A stretch of DNA of 64,000 nucleotides from Flagellimonas sp. MMG031 (GCF_040112705.1 NZ_CP157804.1:250501-314500), one strand, 5' to 3'; counted from the first letter of the stretch, positions 36,728 to 46,433 are shown. Numbers and translations: made by a program. The notes: generated by a model from the sequence alone, not told the origin.

Positions 36728-38062
36728 TTACCTGTTAAAGGTCAATCTTTTCGCATGTTTTTTGTCACTGAAGGTACCATTGTCGTACGCCAAATGCCCA
36801 TTCACAAAAGTACGTTTCACTTCCGATTCAAAAGTAACACCTTCAAAGGGTGACCAACCACATTTATAGAAAAGATTGGCTTTTGTTACCTCATTTTTAA
36901 CGTTTCGGCCCACTTGGACCAAATCGGCAAAGTACCCCTCCCGGATATATCCCCTGCGGTCAATATCAAAGAGTTTTGCAGGGTTATGGCACATCTTTTC
37001 TACCATTTTTTCCAAGCTGATGATTCCTTCCTTTTCTTTTTGCAGCATGGCCAAAAGCGCATGTTGGACCAAAGGTCCACCCGATGGGGCACTGGTATAG
37101 GGATTATCTTTTTCTTCCAAGGTATGGGGCGCATGGTCGGTCGCAATCACATCAATGCGATCGTCCAAAAGGGCTTTCCACAGTTGCTCCCTGTCCGTCT
37201 TGGTCTTCACGGCGGGGTTCCATTTAATATGGGTCCCTTTTGTGGCATAATCCTCATCGGAAAACCACAAGTGATGTATACATACCTCAGCTGTAATCTG
37301 TTTCTTTTCCAGCGGAATTTCGTTCGTGAACAAGTCGGTCTCTATTCCTGTGGACAAATGGAACACATGCAATCTGGCGCCCGTTTTTTTCGCCAAGGCA
37401 ATAGCTTTGGACGATGAAAGATAGCAGGCTTCGGCACTTCGGATGATGGGATGCAGTTCTATGGGAATATCATCCCCGTACATGGCCTGGTACTTTTCCA
37501 TATTGGCCCTAATGGTACCTTCGTCTTCGCAATGTGTGGAAATGACCATCTCGGTATTACTGAAAATCTTTTCCAACACCTCTTCATTGTCCACCAGCAT
37601 ATTTCCTGTAGAAGACCCTAAAAACAACTTTACCCCGGAACAGGCATTTCGGTCGAGTCGCTTTAATTCCTCCAAATTGTCGTTGGTTCCCCCAAACAAA
37701 AAGGAATAGTTGGCCGAGGCATCTTTGGCCGCCATGGCAAATTTTTCTTCCAATTTTTCTATGGTCGTGGTCTGTGGATTGGTATTGGGCTGTTCCATGA
37801 ACGTAGTTATGCCCCCCGCAATGGCCGCTCGGCTCTCCGTGGCAATGGTGCCCTTATGGGTAAGACCCGGCTCCCTAAAATGGACCTGATCATCGATGAC
37901 GCCCGGCAATAAAAGGTCGCCTTCCAAATCGATGACCTGGGCATTGGCATCTGAAATATCGGAGTCTATTCGGGAAATAAAGTCCCCATCCAACAACATA
38001 TCGGATTCGAAAATGCGGTTTTCATTGACAATCTTTGCATTTTTCAGCAGGATTCTTGACAT
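36728..38062 (-). CDS. pyrC: Dihydroorotase
   Basis: 444 aa. Cyclic amidohydrolase of the pyrimidine pathway that closes carbamoyl-aspartate to dihydroorotate. First metal motif DDQVHFREPGLTHKG near residue 60, then KLFLGSSTGNM, STHCEDEG, HVFHLST and the catalytic ATDHAPHT near 307. The long class I form. It lies between a glycosyltransferase (two bases upstream) and the DUF4296 gene (three bases downstream), a co-translated operon. Confidence 0.94.
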   Translation of the reverse strand: MSRILLKNAKIVNENRIFESDMLLDGDFISRIDSDISDANAQVIDLEGDLLLPGVIDDQVHFREPGLTHKGTIATESRAAIAGGITTFMEQPNTNPQTTTIEKLEEKFAMAAKDASANYSFLFGGTNDNLEELKRLDRNACSGVKLFLGSSTGNMLVDNEEVLEKIFSNTEMVISTHCEDEGTIRANMEKYQAMYGDDIPIELHPIIRSAEACYLSSSKAIALAKKTGARLHVFHLSTGIETDLFTNEIPLEKKQITAEVCIHHLWFSDEDYATKGTHIKWNPAVKTKTDREQLWKALLDDRIDVIATDHAPHTLEEKDNPYTSAPSGGPLVQHALLAMLQKEKEGIISLEKMVEKMCHNPAKLFDIDRRGYIREGYFADLVQVGRNVKNEVTKANLFYKCGWSPFEGVTFESEVKRTFVNGHLAYDNGTFSDKKHAKRLTFNR

Positions 38063-38064
38063 AA

Positions 38065-38793
38065 CTAAAAGCTCTTTTTAAAAAATATACTTCTGAATTT
38101 CATGGCGATGACCCCAAAAACGGCCTCTCGTATAATGGCGGAGTTCATTTTTGACTTTCCGTTTACCCGATCAGTAAAAATAATCGAAACCTCTTCAATT
38201 TTGAATTTTTTGAGGTAGGCCCTGTACTTCATCTCTATCTGGAAGGCATATCCGATAAACCGCACATGGTCCAAATTGATGGTCTCCAAAACCTTTCTTC
38301 GGTAACAAACGAATCCCGCAGTGGGATCGTGCACCTTCATCCCAGTAATCAGTTTTACATAGAACGAAGCACCGTAGGAGAGCAAAATACGCGCCAAGGG
38401 CCAGTTGACCACGTTTACCCCTTTTTTATAACGGGAACCCACGGCCACATCGGCCCCGTTCAAACAGGCGCGGTGCAATCTGGAAAGGTCGGCAGGACGA
38501 TGCGAAAAATCGGCGTCCATCTCAAAAATGTACTCATACCCTTTTTCCAAGGCCCATTTAAATCCATGGATATAGGCCGTACCCAATCCTGATTTCTCCT
38601 TGCGCACCTCCAAAAATAGCTGGTCTGAAAACTCCTCTTGTAATTTACGAACAGCATCTGCGGTACCATCTGGAGAGTTATCATCCACTACAAGTACATG
38701 AAAATCCTTTTTTAGGTCGAAAACCGTCCTTACAATGGCCTCGATGTTTTCAATTTCGTTGAATGTGGGTATAATGACCAAGCCGTCTGCCAT
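38065..38793 (-). CDS. Polyprenol-phosphate mannosyltransferase-type glycosyltransferase (GT2)
   Basis: 242 aa, no C-terminal membrane domain. GT2 start VIIPTFNEIENIEAIV at about 6-21, DDNSPDGTAD for the nucleotide sugar, EMDADFSH as the DxD metal motif near residue 95, and VGSRYKKGVN. These match Dpm1-like dolichol/polyprenol-phosphate mannose synthases, which make lipid-linked mannose for periplasmic glycosylation. The divergent GT39 enzyme next door (starts 119 bases apart) would be a natural user of such a donor. First gene of the operon with pyrC and DUF4296. Confidence 0.9.
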   Translation of the reverse strand: MADGLVIIPTFNEIENIEAIVRTVFDLKKDFHVLVVDDNSPDGTADAVRKLQEEFSDQLFLEVRKEKSGLGTAYIHGFKWALEKGYEYIFEMDADFSHRPADLSRLHRACLNGADVAVGSRYKKGVNVVNWPLARILLSYGASFYVKLITGMKVHDPTAGFVCYRRKVLETINLDHVRFIGYAFQIEMKYRAYLKKFKIEEVSIIFTDRVNGKSKMNSAIIREAVFGVIAMKFRSIFFKKSF

Positions 38794-38860
38794 TCGCGCT
38801 AGATTAGAAATTCAAAAATACGGTTTTCTATCTTGCCCGCACAAGTTCCAGTTCACATGC

Positions 38861-38893
38861 TTGCTCGGAACAAACCCAATATTTGTAACTTTG
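38861..38893 (+). promoter_or_regulatory. Sigma-A promoter of the GT39 gene
   Basis: TTG at 38861-38863 and TAACTTTG at 38886-38893 (exact TAnnTTTG) with a 22-base spacer, 19 bases before the ATG at 38913. Confidence 0.55.
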
Positions 38894-38912
38894 CCGCTTA
38901 AAACTCACTTGA

Positions 38913-40568
38913 ATGTCGCAAAAGTTTCCCAGACTTTTTTATGTGCTCTTAGCGGTCCTTTTGGTACTTAACTTGATTCAAGCATCCGTAACAGAGCTCA
39001 TTTATGATGAAGCTTATTATTGGTATTATGCTCAAGAGTTGGCGTGGGGCTACTTTGACCATCCTTCCATGGTGGCTTTTTTAATCAGATTGAGCAGCTT
39101 ATTTTTTGACGGTGAACTTGGCGTAAGGCTAATGAGTTGCATACTATCGGCAGGTACTTATGTATTGCTCTGGTTGATGGTGGACAACCCCAAAAAGAAG
39201 GAATATGTCATCCATTTTTTTCTATTGGTATTCTCCTTCACTTTAATGAACGCTTATGGGTTCTTGACGCTTCCCGATACCTCCCTCTTGTTTTTTACCG
39301 CCCTGTTCCTTTGGTTGTACAAACGTTTTTTGGCCAACGAGAGCATTGCAACAGCGCTTCTATTGGGAGTGGTTATGGCGGCACTCATGTACAGCAAGTA
39401 CCATGCGGTTTTGGTCATCTTTTTCGTGCTGCTGTCCAATTACAAACTGGTCCTCAATAAAAAAGCTTGGTTAGCCGTGGGGATTGCACTGGCGTGTTAT
39501 CTTCCACACTTTGTGTGGCTCTACCAAAATGATTTTGTATCCATCACCTTTCATTTATATGAGCGTCCCAACCAACCCTATTCGTTTGACGAGTTTACCT
39601 TGGGCTACTTTTTAAACATCATAGTGATTATAGGCCTATTGTTTTACTGGGTCTATGGTGCCTTGTTCAAGTTTAGGGCCACGGATAAGTTTTCCAAAGC
39701 CTTGGTGTATTTGATTTATGGGGTTTTGATTTTCTTCTTTATTTCCAGTTTCAACCGACGGGTACAGGCGCAATGGGCCATTGTTATCTCCATTCCGTTG
39801 GCCATCATTGCCTTCAATCATCTATTGACGCATGCCAAAAGCCGAAAATGGATGTATCGTGTAGGTTTGGTGAGTTTGGTGCTCTTGCTGTATGCGCGGG
39901 CATGGATGGTGTATTATCCCTTGTTCCCCATGTTTTTTGAAACCCACGGCAACAAGGAATGGACCAGTGAACTCAAAACAAAGTCCGGTGGGGTGCCCAT
40001 TATTTTTGAGAATTCCTATCGTCGCGCCTCGATGTACGAGTTTTATGCCGATGTTCCTGCCATCTCCCTCAACAACTACATGTACCGGAAAAACCAGTAT
40101 TCCATTGATGGTTCGGAAGAGCGGGTAAGAGGCAAAAAGGTTCTGTATGTTTCCAAATACCTTAAAAAAGGTGAGGTGAGTTATATGCATTTGGACAGTA
40201 CTATCTTTTATGGAAATTTTATCGATGATTTTCAATCCTATCGAAGGTTGGAATGTATAGTTGAAAAACCAAGCGCAGGCATCGGGTATGCATTAAAAGT
40301 ATACAATCCCTATCCTTTTGATGTTCCCTTGGAGCAATTAAAGTTTACCATTTCGTACTCCAACGAGCACAAACAGGTAAAACAAACACAGCGATTAAAA
40401 GTTAAGAGCAGCGAGCCACCACAGGTGCTCCTTAAATCCAAGGATACGCTCCACTATACGTTTCAGTTGCCGCTGTCGTCCATGGAAAATCCGTCGTACT
40501 TTAGGATTGGGATTTCGGAGAACAACCTTCCCGCTGGTCTCAATGGCAAACCGATAAAGATTGAATAA
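38913..40568 (+). CDS. GT39 (ArnT-like) membrane glycosyltransferase
   Basis: 551 aa. First helix, then ELIYDEAYYWYYAQE with the catalytic-type Asp32-Glu33 pair and GYFDHPSMVAF, both hallmarks of the GT39/ArnT (PMT_2) family. About ten helices cover residues 10-360; the last 190 residues form a soluble periplasmic domain. The enzyme uses a polyprenyl-phosphate sugar to glycosylate lipid A, protein or another envelope target. The divergent Dpm1-like gene may supply the donor. Its stop overlaps the start of the DUF4271 gene by one base (TAATG). Confidence 0.9.
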   Translation: MSQKFPRLFYVLLAVLLVLNLIQASVTELIYDEAYYWYYAQELAWGYFDHPSMVAFLIRLSSLFFDGELGVRLMSCILSAGTYVLLWLMVDNPKKKEYVIHFFLLVFSFTLMNAYGFLTLPDTSLLFFTALFLWLYKRFLANESIATALLLGVVMAALMYSKYHAVLVIFFVLLSNYKLVLNKKAWLAVGIALACYLPHFVWLYQNDFVSITFHLYERPNQPYSFDEFTLGYFLNIIVIIGLLFYWVYGALFKFRATDKFSKALVYLIYGVLIFFFISSFNRRVQAQWAIVISIPLAIIAFNHLLTHAKSRKWMYRVGLVSLVLLLYARAWMVYYPLFPMFFETHGNKEWTSELKTKSGGVPIIFENSYRRASMYEFYADVPAISLNNYMYRKNQYSIDGSEERVRGKKVLYVSKYLKKGEVSYMHLDSTIFYGNFIDDFQSYRRLECIVEKPSAGIGYALKVYNPYPFDVPLEQLKFTISYSNEHKQVKQTQRLKVKSSEPPQVLLKSKDTLHYTFQLPLSSMENPSYFRIGISENNLPAGLNGKPIKIE

Positions 40569-41224
40569 TGGAACCCATAGAAAAAACAATCATTTCGTTG
40601 GATTGGATGACGTTAACACTGTTTATCGGTCTGGTTGTTTTGGCGCTTGGCAAATATCTTTTTCACAAAAAGTTCCTCAATTTCATCATTCTTCCCTTCA
40701 ACGATAAGTATATCCTTCTCCATAATAAAAAGGGACAATTTTCACATTGGTTCCATTTGCTCTTGACACTATTCCAGCTCATCAATATATCACTCTTCCT
40801 ATTTCTTATTTTACAAACTTTTGAGCTCGCCCCGGTTCCAAATTCGTTCCTCTCCTACCTCATTGTTTTAGGGTTTTTGGCCCTGTTCGAATTGGTTAAA
40901 TTTCTGGTTCAAATGTTTACCGGGTTTGTGTTCAATAACCTAGGGCTCTTTGGAAGTGTGGTCTTCAGTAAAATCTCATATCTCAATTATAGCGGCATCA
41001 TCATCGCTGTTGCCAATATTTTATTGATTTACATTACTCCCCTCTCAAAAACCACTATTTATGTGGTTTTGGCACTGGTATTCTTGATTAATGGCATCGG
41101 TATCACAAAGCTGCTGAAGAACCATCAAAAAGCACTCTTCCCATTTTTTGTGTATTTTATTTTGTACCTTTGCGCACTCGAAATTGCGCCCTTGGTGTTA
41201 ATTGGAAGCTATTTTAAAGGTTGA
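40568..41224 (+). CDS. DUF4271 membrane protein
   Basis: 218 aa with seven or so hydrophobic helices, starting MEPIEKTIISLDWMTLTLFI. It fits the DUF4271 family found almost only in Bacteroidota, typically directly before hemD as here (six bases apart). ATG overlaps the preceding stop (TAATG), so it is translated together with the GT39 gene. Function unknown. A TACCTTTG box at 41166-41173 inside its 3' part could serve hemD. Confidence 0.85.
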   Translation: MEPIEKTIISLDWMTLTLFIGLVVLALGKYLFHKKFLNFIILPFNDKYILLHNKKGQFSHWFHLLLTLFQLINISLFLFLILQTFELAPVPNSFLSYLIVLGFLALFELVKFLVQMFTGFVFNNLGLFGSVVFSKISYLNYSGIIIAVANILLIYITPLSKTTIYVVLALVFLINGIGITKLLKNHQKALFPFFVYFILYLCALEIAPLVLIGSYFKG

Positions 41225-41230
41225 AAACTT

Positions 41231-41974
41231 ATGAAAGTAAAAACAATTTTGGTTTCCCAACCGGAACCCAAAGTCGAAAACTCACCCTATTCAAGATTAA
41301 TTGAAAAGGAGAAAGTAAAAGTAGATTTTAGACCTTTCATACACGTTGAAGGCGTAGAAGCCAAAAATGTGAGACAGCAGAAAATCGACTTGAACAACTT
41401 TACGGCAATCATCCTAACGAGCCGAAACTCCGTGGATCACTTCTTTAGAATTGCCGAGGAAATGCGCTTCAAAGTTCCAGATTCCATGAAATATTTTTGT
41501 CAGTCGGAGGCGGTGGCCTACTACTTACAAAAATACGTGGTATACAGAAAAAGAAAGATTTATGTTGGGAAGAGAACGTTCAACGAATTGATTCCCTTGA
41601 TCAAGAAGTATAAAGACGAAAAGTTCCTTTTACCTTCTTCCGATTCCCTAAAGCCCATCGTCCCCGAATTGTTGGACGAGGTCGGCGTAAATTGGACCCG
41701 CGGTATATTCTACAAAACGGTAATCAGCGACCTATCGGACCTAAGAAATGTGTATTATGACATTTTGGTGTTCTTTAGTCCCTCAGGAATCGAATCCCTA
41801 ATGAAGAACTTCCCCGATTTTGAACAGAACGATACTAGAATTGCCGTTTTTGGCAACAGTACGGTAAAAGCAGCCACCAATGCAGGCCTTCGGATTGACA
41901 TTCAGGCACCAACGCCCGAAACACCTTCCATGACCATGGCTCTACAGAAGTACATTACCAGTGTGAACAAATAG
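41231..41974 (+). CDS. hemD: Uroporphyrinogen-III synthase
   Basis: 247 aa. The family is weakly conserved, but the pattern is clear: ILVSQPEPKVENSPYSRLIE at the start, FTAIILTSRNSVDHFF near 57-72, the CQSEAVAYYL stretch and the C-terminal VFFSPSGIESLMKNFPDF with IAVFGNSTVKAATNAGL. It cyclises and inverts ring D of hydroxymethylbilane in tetrapyrrole synthesis. Last gene of the GT39-DUF4271-hemD operon, which ends at a strong terminator. Confidence 0.9.
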   Translation: MKVKTILVSQPEPKVENSPYSRLIEKEKVKVDFRPFIHVEGVEAKNVRQQKIDLNNFTAIILTSRNSVDHFFRIAEEMRFKVPDSMKYFCQSEAVAYYLQKYVVYRKRKIYVGKRTFNELIPLIKKYKDEKFLLPSSDSLKPIVPELLDEVGVNWTRGIFYKTVISDLSDLRNVYYDILVFFSPSGIESLMKNFPDFEQNDTRIAVFGNSTVKAATNAGLRIDIQAPTPETPSMTMALQKYITSVNK

Positions 41975-41995
41975 TTCGCAGCACAAAAGAATAAA

Positions 41996-42026
41996 AAAGC
42001 CCCGTGAGAACGGGGCTTTGTTTTTT
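41996..42026. terminator. Bidirectional rho-independent terminator
   Basis: Stem AAAGCCCCG / CGGGGCTTT with loop TGAGAA, A-run on one side and TTTTTT on the other. It serves hemD on the plus strand and pckA, whose stop it touches, on the minus strand. Confidence 0.88.
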
Positions 42027-43641
42027 AAAAGGCATATCGTTGTGGTCCGCCCCGCCTGATTTCCTCACTTGCGTAAGCTTCAAACTTTTTAAAGTTTTCC
42101 CTAAAAGCATTGGTCAGCTTAAAGGCAGTTTTGTAGTAGGCTTCATCGTTGTTCCACGTTGCCCTTGGGCTAAGCACTTGTGTAGGTACGCCTGGACATT
42201 CCCTTGGCTGCGCCACCCCAAATACGGAATGGATATGGTATTTCTCATAATTGTAAAGGCCCAGCTCGCCACTGAGTGCCGCACTGATCATGGCACGGGT
42301 GTATTTCAGCTTCATTCGGGTGCCCACACCGTAGGGTCCACCGGTCCAACCCGTGTTCACCAACCATACATCGACCCCAGACTCTTTCATCTTCTTGCTC
42401 AGCATCTCCGCATATTTCGCAGGATGCAAAGGCATAAAGGGAGCGCCAAAACAGGCCGAGAAGGAAGGTTGCGGTTCCACCACACCAGCTTCCGTACCGG
42501 CAACCTTCGCCGTATATCCCGAAATAAAATGATAAGCGGCTTGGGCCGGGGTCAATTTGGAAATTGGAGGTAACACCCCGAAGGCATCCGCCGTTAAAAA
42601 GAAAATATTCTTTACGTTCTCTCCAATGGAAGGCCACTGTATGTTTTCAATATGGTGGATGGGGTAGCTTACCCTTGTATTTTGTGTGATGGAGGTATCG
42701 GAGAAATCGACCACACCCTTGTCGTCCATGACCACATTTTCCAAAATAGCTCCTTTTTTGATGGCCCCGTAGATTTCAGGTTCCTTCTTTTGGGAAAGGT
42801 CAATGACCTTGGCATAGCAGCCTCCCTCAAAGTTGAAAACCGTATTGTCGGGTGTCCAGCCGTGTTCATCGTCCCCGATCAATTTTCTGTCTGGATCGGT
42901 GGACAAAGTAGTTTTTCCTGTTCCGGACAGACCGAAGAAAATGGCAGTATCGCCAGATTCGCCCACATTGGCCGAACAGTGCATGGGTAGCGTATTCTTA
43001 TAAACGGGAAGAATAAAGTTCAAGGCGGAGAAAATACCTTTTTTGATTTCACCGGTATACCCTGTTCCTCCGATCAAAGCGATTTTTCGGGTAAAGTTAA
43101 GGATGGCAAAATTATGCTGACGGGTTCCGTCTTCTTCAGGATTGGCCATAAAGCCGGGTGCATTCACCACGGTCCATTCCGGGTCAAAATCCTCCAACTC
43201 ATCCTCCGCAGGACGCAGGAACATGTTATAGGCAAACATATTGGACCAAGGATATTCGTTGATTACCCGAATATTCAACTTATAATCCGCATCCGCACAG
43301 GCATAGGAATCCCGAACATACAATTCTTTGGTATTGAGGTAGGCAATGACCTTATCGTACAGTTGGTCGAACTTTTCGCTCTCAAAAGGAATGTTGATGT
43401 TTCCCCACCACACCTTATCCGAAGTAATATCGTCCTTAACAATGAAGCGGTCCATGGGCGACCTACCTGTAAACTCTCCAGTATTTACTGCCAAGGCCCC
43501 GGAAGAACCTTCTTGGCCCATTTCCTTTTCAATGGTAATGTCGTGTAATTCGTCTGGGGAAAGCTGGTAATTCACATTGTCATGGGTTATTCCATAGGAG
43601 TGTAACGAAATCGTTTTCGTAATTGAAGTGGAATCCTTCAT
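42025..43641 (-). CDS. pckA: Phosphoenolpyruvate carboxykinase (ATP)
   Basis: 538 aa. Full ATP-type PEPCK: NTGEFTGRSPMDRF at the N-terminus, GTGYTGEIKKG, the kinase-1a P-loop FFGLSGTGKTTLS with the metal motif LIGDDEHGW, and FEGGCYAK. Converts oxaloacetate to PEP with ATP, the first committed step of gluconeogenesis. The length is standard. Single gene, with the shared terminator downstream. Confidence 0.97.
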   Translation of the reverse strand: MKDSTSITKTISLHSYGITHDNVNYQLSPDELHDITIEKEMGQEGSSGALAVNTGEFTGRSPMDRFIVKDDITSDKVWWGNINIPFESEKFDQLYDKVIAYLNTKELYVRDSYACADADYKLNIRVINEYPWSNMFAYNMFLRPAEDELEDFDPEWTVVNAPGFMANPEEDGTRQHNFAILNFTRKIALIGGTGYTGEIKKGIFSALNFILPVYKNTLPMHCSANVGESGDTAIFFGLSGTGKTTLSTDPDRKLIGDDEHGWTPDNTVFNFEGGCYAKVIDLSQKKEPEIYGAIKKGAILENVVMDDKGVVDFSDTSITQNTRVSYPIHHIENIQWPSIGENVKNIFFLTADAFGVLPPISKLTPAQAAYHFISGYTAKVAGTEAGVVEPQPSFSACFGAPFMPLHPAKYAEMLSKKMKESGVDVWLVNTGWTGGPYGVGTRMKLKYTRAMISAALSGELGLYNYEKYHIHSVFGVAQPRECPGVPTQVLSPRATWNNDEAYYKTAFKLTNAFRENFKKFEAYASEEIRRGGPQRYAF

Positions 43642-43705
43642 AGTTTAGATTTTTATGTTGGTACAAAGCTAGAAAATAATAGTTTTTCGTCCTTTTAAAT
43701 CTTGC

Positions 43706-44098
43706 TTAATTGAGTGTTTTCTTGGTTAAAATGTGATATCCCAATAAAATCCAACCTAAGATCAACAAAACCCCTCCAAAAGGTGTTAAAAAACCTATGA
43801 TTTTAAAGTCAAAAGCAGTCAAACTGTTCAATGCCAAAAGGTAAATTGAGAAGGAGAACAGCACCACGCCTGCCACAACAAGTCCATAAATGTACCTTTT
43901 TGGCTTACTGGACAGACCATCCCACATTCCCAAAAAAAGTAGGAACAGGGCGTGATACATTTGATACTTCACCCCAGTTTCAAAAGTGTCGATAGCTTCC
44001 GCATCTACCAATTTTTCCAAGCCATGGGCCCCAAAAGCACCCAAACCAATGGCCAACAAACCGAATACCATTCCCGTTAACAAAATTGTTCTGTTCAT
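43706..44098 (-). CDS. DUF423 membrane protein
   Basis: 130 aa with four hydrophobic helices; LAIGLGAFGAHGLEK at the N-terminus and FETGVKYQMYHALFLLFLG are the DUF423 (YgdD) signature. A small inner-membrane protein of unknown function. Monocistronic and divergent from the saccharopine dehydrogenase-like gene (78 bases between the starts). Confidence 0.92.
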   Translation of the reverse strand: MNRTILLTGMVFGLLAIGLGAFGAHGLEKLVDAEAIDTFETGVKYQMYHALFLLFLGMWDGLSSKPKRYIYGLVVAGVVLFSFSIYLLALNSLTAFDFKIIGFLTPFGGVLLILGWILLGYHILTKKTLN

Positions 44099-44176
44099 AA
44101 CTTTAACACGCTATTTTTTTAGAGATATAACATTTTAATACCTTAGTATCCCGAATATCAAAAGTAAACAAAACAC

Positions 44177-45550
44177 ATGGCCCGTACTATTTTAGTTGTT
44201 GGAGCAGGCAAATCAACCTCTTACCTCTTGGATTATCTCCTCGAAAAATCAGCAGAAGAACAGATTCACCTCAATATCGGGGATCTTCACCCGGAGAACA
44301 TTCCCGATAAATTTGCTTCGCATCCCAACTGTACGGTCTTTCAATTGGATATTTTCAACGAGACCGAACGCAAGAAAGCGGTTTCCGGAGCCTCCATTGT
44401 GGTTTCCATGCTGCCCGCCAGTCTGCACATCAATGTCGCACACGACTGTTTGGAGTTTGAAAAGCATTTTATTACCGCTTCCTATGTCAGCGATCAATTG
44501 CGGGCATTGGACGAGGATGTCAAGAAAAAAGAACTAGTTTTTATGAACGAAATCGGTCTTGATCCCGGTATCGACCACATGAGTGCAATGGAAGTCATTG
44601 ACCGAATTCGCGATGCGGGTGGAAAAATGTTGTTGTTCGAATCCTTTACAGGTGGATTGGTTGCTCCGCAAAGCGATACCAATCTTTGGCACTACAAATT
44701 TACCTGGAACCCTCGGAATGTTGTCTTGGCTGGCCAAGGAGGGGCTGCCAAATTTATTCAGGAGGGCACTTACAAGTATATTCCTTACCAGAAACTCTTT
44801 AGGAGAACCGAGTTTATGGATATTGAAGGATACGGCACTTTTGAGGCCTACGCCAACCGGGATTCGCTAAAATATCGGGAGGCCTACGGGTTAGAAAATG
44901 CATTGACCCTATTCCGTGGAACCATGAGGCGCGTCGGCTTTTCCAAAGCGTGGCAAATGTTCGTGATTTTGGGCATGACGGATGACAGCTACTCCATTGA
45001 AAATTCGGAAGGTATGTCGTACCGTGAATTCGTCAACCTCTTTTTGCCCTATTCCCCTACCGATTCCGTAGAACTTAAAATGCGACATTACCTTAAAATT
45101 GACCAAGATGACATTATGTGGGGAAAACTGTTGGAGCTGGACCTTTTTAATCCATCCAAAAAAATCCCATTAAAAAATGCGACACCTGCCCAGATGCTCC
45201 AATACATTTTGGAAGATAGCTGGACCCTGAAAGAGGATGAAAAGGATATGATCGTGATGTACCATAAATTCGGCTACGAACTGAACGGTAAAAAGAAGCA
45301 GATAGATGCCAACATGGTCGTGATTGGAGAGAACAGCGCCTACACCGCTATGTCCAAAACGGTTGGATTGCCGGTAGCCATGGCCACGTTGCTCATCCTT
45401 AATGAAAAAATAACGACCCCAGGGGTACAAATACCCATCTTGAAAGAGGTGTACGGACCTATTTTAAAAGAGTTGAAAACCTATGGCATCAGTTTTAAGG
45501 AATATGACAAACCCTATTTGGGCTATAATCCTGACTCTGTTGCAGGATAG
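44177..45550 (+). CDS. Saccharopine dehydrogenase-like oxidoreductase
   Basis: 457 aa. N-terminal Rossmann loop ILVVGAGKSTSYLLDYL, then VVSMLPASLH and NEIGLDPGIDHMSAMEVID, all conserved in saccharopine dehydrogenase (glutamate-forming) and related reductases. The family handles lysine degradation or synthesis, but carboxynorspermidine-synthase-like and other activities exist, so the reaction is not fixed. An Lrp-family regulator lies 49 bases downstream on the same strand, which fits amino-acid-responsive control. Confidence 0.88.
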   Translation: MARTILVVGAGKSTSYLLDYLLEKSAEEQIHLNIGDLHPENIPDKFASHPNCTVFQLDIFNETERKKAVSGASIVVSMLPASLHINVAHDCLEFEKHFITASYVSDQLRALDEDVKKKELVFMNEIGLDPGIDHMSAMEVIDRIRDAGGKMLLFESFTGGLVAPQSDTNLWHYKFTWNPRNVVLAGQGGAAKFIQEGTYKYIPYQKLFRRTEFMDIEGYGTFEAYANRDSLKYREAYGLENALTLFRGTMRRVGFSKAWQMFVILGMTDDSYSIENSEGMSYREFVNLFLPYSPTDSVELKMRHYLKIDQDDIMWGKLLELDLFNPSKKIPLKNATPAQMLQYILEDSWTLKEDEKDMIVMYHKFGYELNGKKKQIDANMVVIGENSAYTAMSKTVGLPVAMATLLILNEKITTPGVQIPILKEVYGPILKELKTYGISFKEYDKPYLGYNPDSVAG

Positions 45551-45599
45551 TCAACTGAAAGTTTTTCTATACCTTTGACTTCAAATCAACATCCATATT

Positions 45600-46070
45600 G
45601 TGAAAAACAATAACAATTCGGTTAAAATAGATGGTATTGACAAGAAAATCCTAAGATACCTGATGGAAGATGCGCGAAAGCCCATCTTGGAGATTGCGAG
45701 GAACATTGGGATTTCTGGAGCGGCCATTCACCAGCGGCTTCGCAAATTGGAAAGCTCGGGGCTTATCGCTGGGTCCAAGTTTGTTATCAACCCTAAAGTC
45801 TTGGGCTACTCTACCATGGCCTATATTGGTATTTATCTGGATAAAGCTATGACCAACCCAAGGGCGGTAAAGCAGCTAAAGGAAATCCCTGAGGTCTTGG
45901 AATGCCACTATACCACGGGAAACTGGTCCATACTCATTAAAGTATTGTGCCAGGACAACGAACATTTAATGCAGGTCCTCAACAAAAAAATACAGCAAAT
46001 CGAAGGAGTTTCGAGAACAGAGACCTTCATCTCATTAGATCAACAAATCGATCGTCAAATACGGATTTGA
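45600..46070 (+). CDS. Lrp/AsnC-family transcriptional regulator
   Basis: 156 aa from GTG 45600, chosen because TACCTTTG (exact -7 box, 45570-45577) lies 22 bases upstream. N-terminal helix-turn-helix: DGIDKKILRYLMEDARKPI, IARNIGISGAAIHQRLRKLE; C-terminal RAM ligand domain with VLECHYTTGNWSILIKV. It binds amino acids and controls their metabolism. Probably regulates the saccharopine dehydrogenase-like gene upstream or itself. Confidence 0.92.
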   Translation: MKNNNNSVKIDGIDKKILRYLMEDARKPILEIARNIGISGAAIHQRLRKLESSGLIAGSKFVINPKVLGYSTMAYIGIYLDKAMTNPRAVKQLKEIPEVLECHYTTGNWSILIKVLCQDNEHLMQVLNKKIQQIEGVSRTETFISLDQQIDRQIRI

Positions 46071-46073
46071 TAT

Positions 46074-46104
46074 TTGTATTAAATCTAAATAAGCATTACA
46101 TTTG
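46074..46104 (+). promoter_or_regulatory. Sigma-A promoter of the 107-aa orphan gene
   Basis: TTG at 46074-46076 and TACATTTG at 46097-46104 (exact TAnnTTTG), spacer 20 bases, the best -33/-7 pair in the window. Only five bases separate the box from the ATG at 46110, so the transcript is probably leaderless. Confidence 0.6.
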
Positions 46105-46109
46105 TCCCC

Positions 46110-46433
46110 ATGAATGTAATAGTTCAATCTACATATTACACTCTCTACCAAGCTGTGGACGAACGCTGTTTTTATCTTGACTTTGGTCAAAAAACAGTAC
46201 GTATGTCCTTATGTCAGCTTCTTTCGCTTCGCCATAAGGTGATGAGCATCAACATTGAAAGCCACTTTGATAGCGACCTCAACGCCCACGGTTTCGAGGT
46301 ATTGATGCTGTGCAATAAAGAACACCTGTTCATTCTAAACACTTTGGAGGTGTTGGATCTGAAAAAATTGGTGTCCAACAGTTTTGTATCCCTTGGTCTT
46401 TCCGCCGATGTTGCAGAAATGGCCGTTTCCTAA
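46110..46433 (+). CDS. Orphan protein of unknown function, 107 aa
   Basis: 107 aa, no signal peptide or membrane helix. Starts MNVIVQSTYYTLYQAVDERC; notable are two Cys-rich spots (VDERCFYL and SLCQLLSLRHKV) and a final helix LGLSADVAEMAVS. I do not recognise the family. It has its own strong promoter and stands 121 bases before ferritin on the same strand, after the Lrp gene, so a link to iron or amino-acid metabolism can be no more than a guess. A weak hairpin (AATGAG / CTCATT, 46457-46493) may end its transcript. Confidence 0.65.
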   Translation: MNVIVQSTYYTLYQAVDERCFYLDFGQKTVRMSLCQLLSLRHKVMSINIESHFDSDLNAHGFEVLMLCNKEHLFILNTLEVLDLKKLVSNSFVSLGLSADVAEMAVS

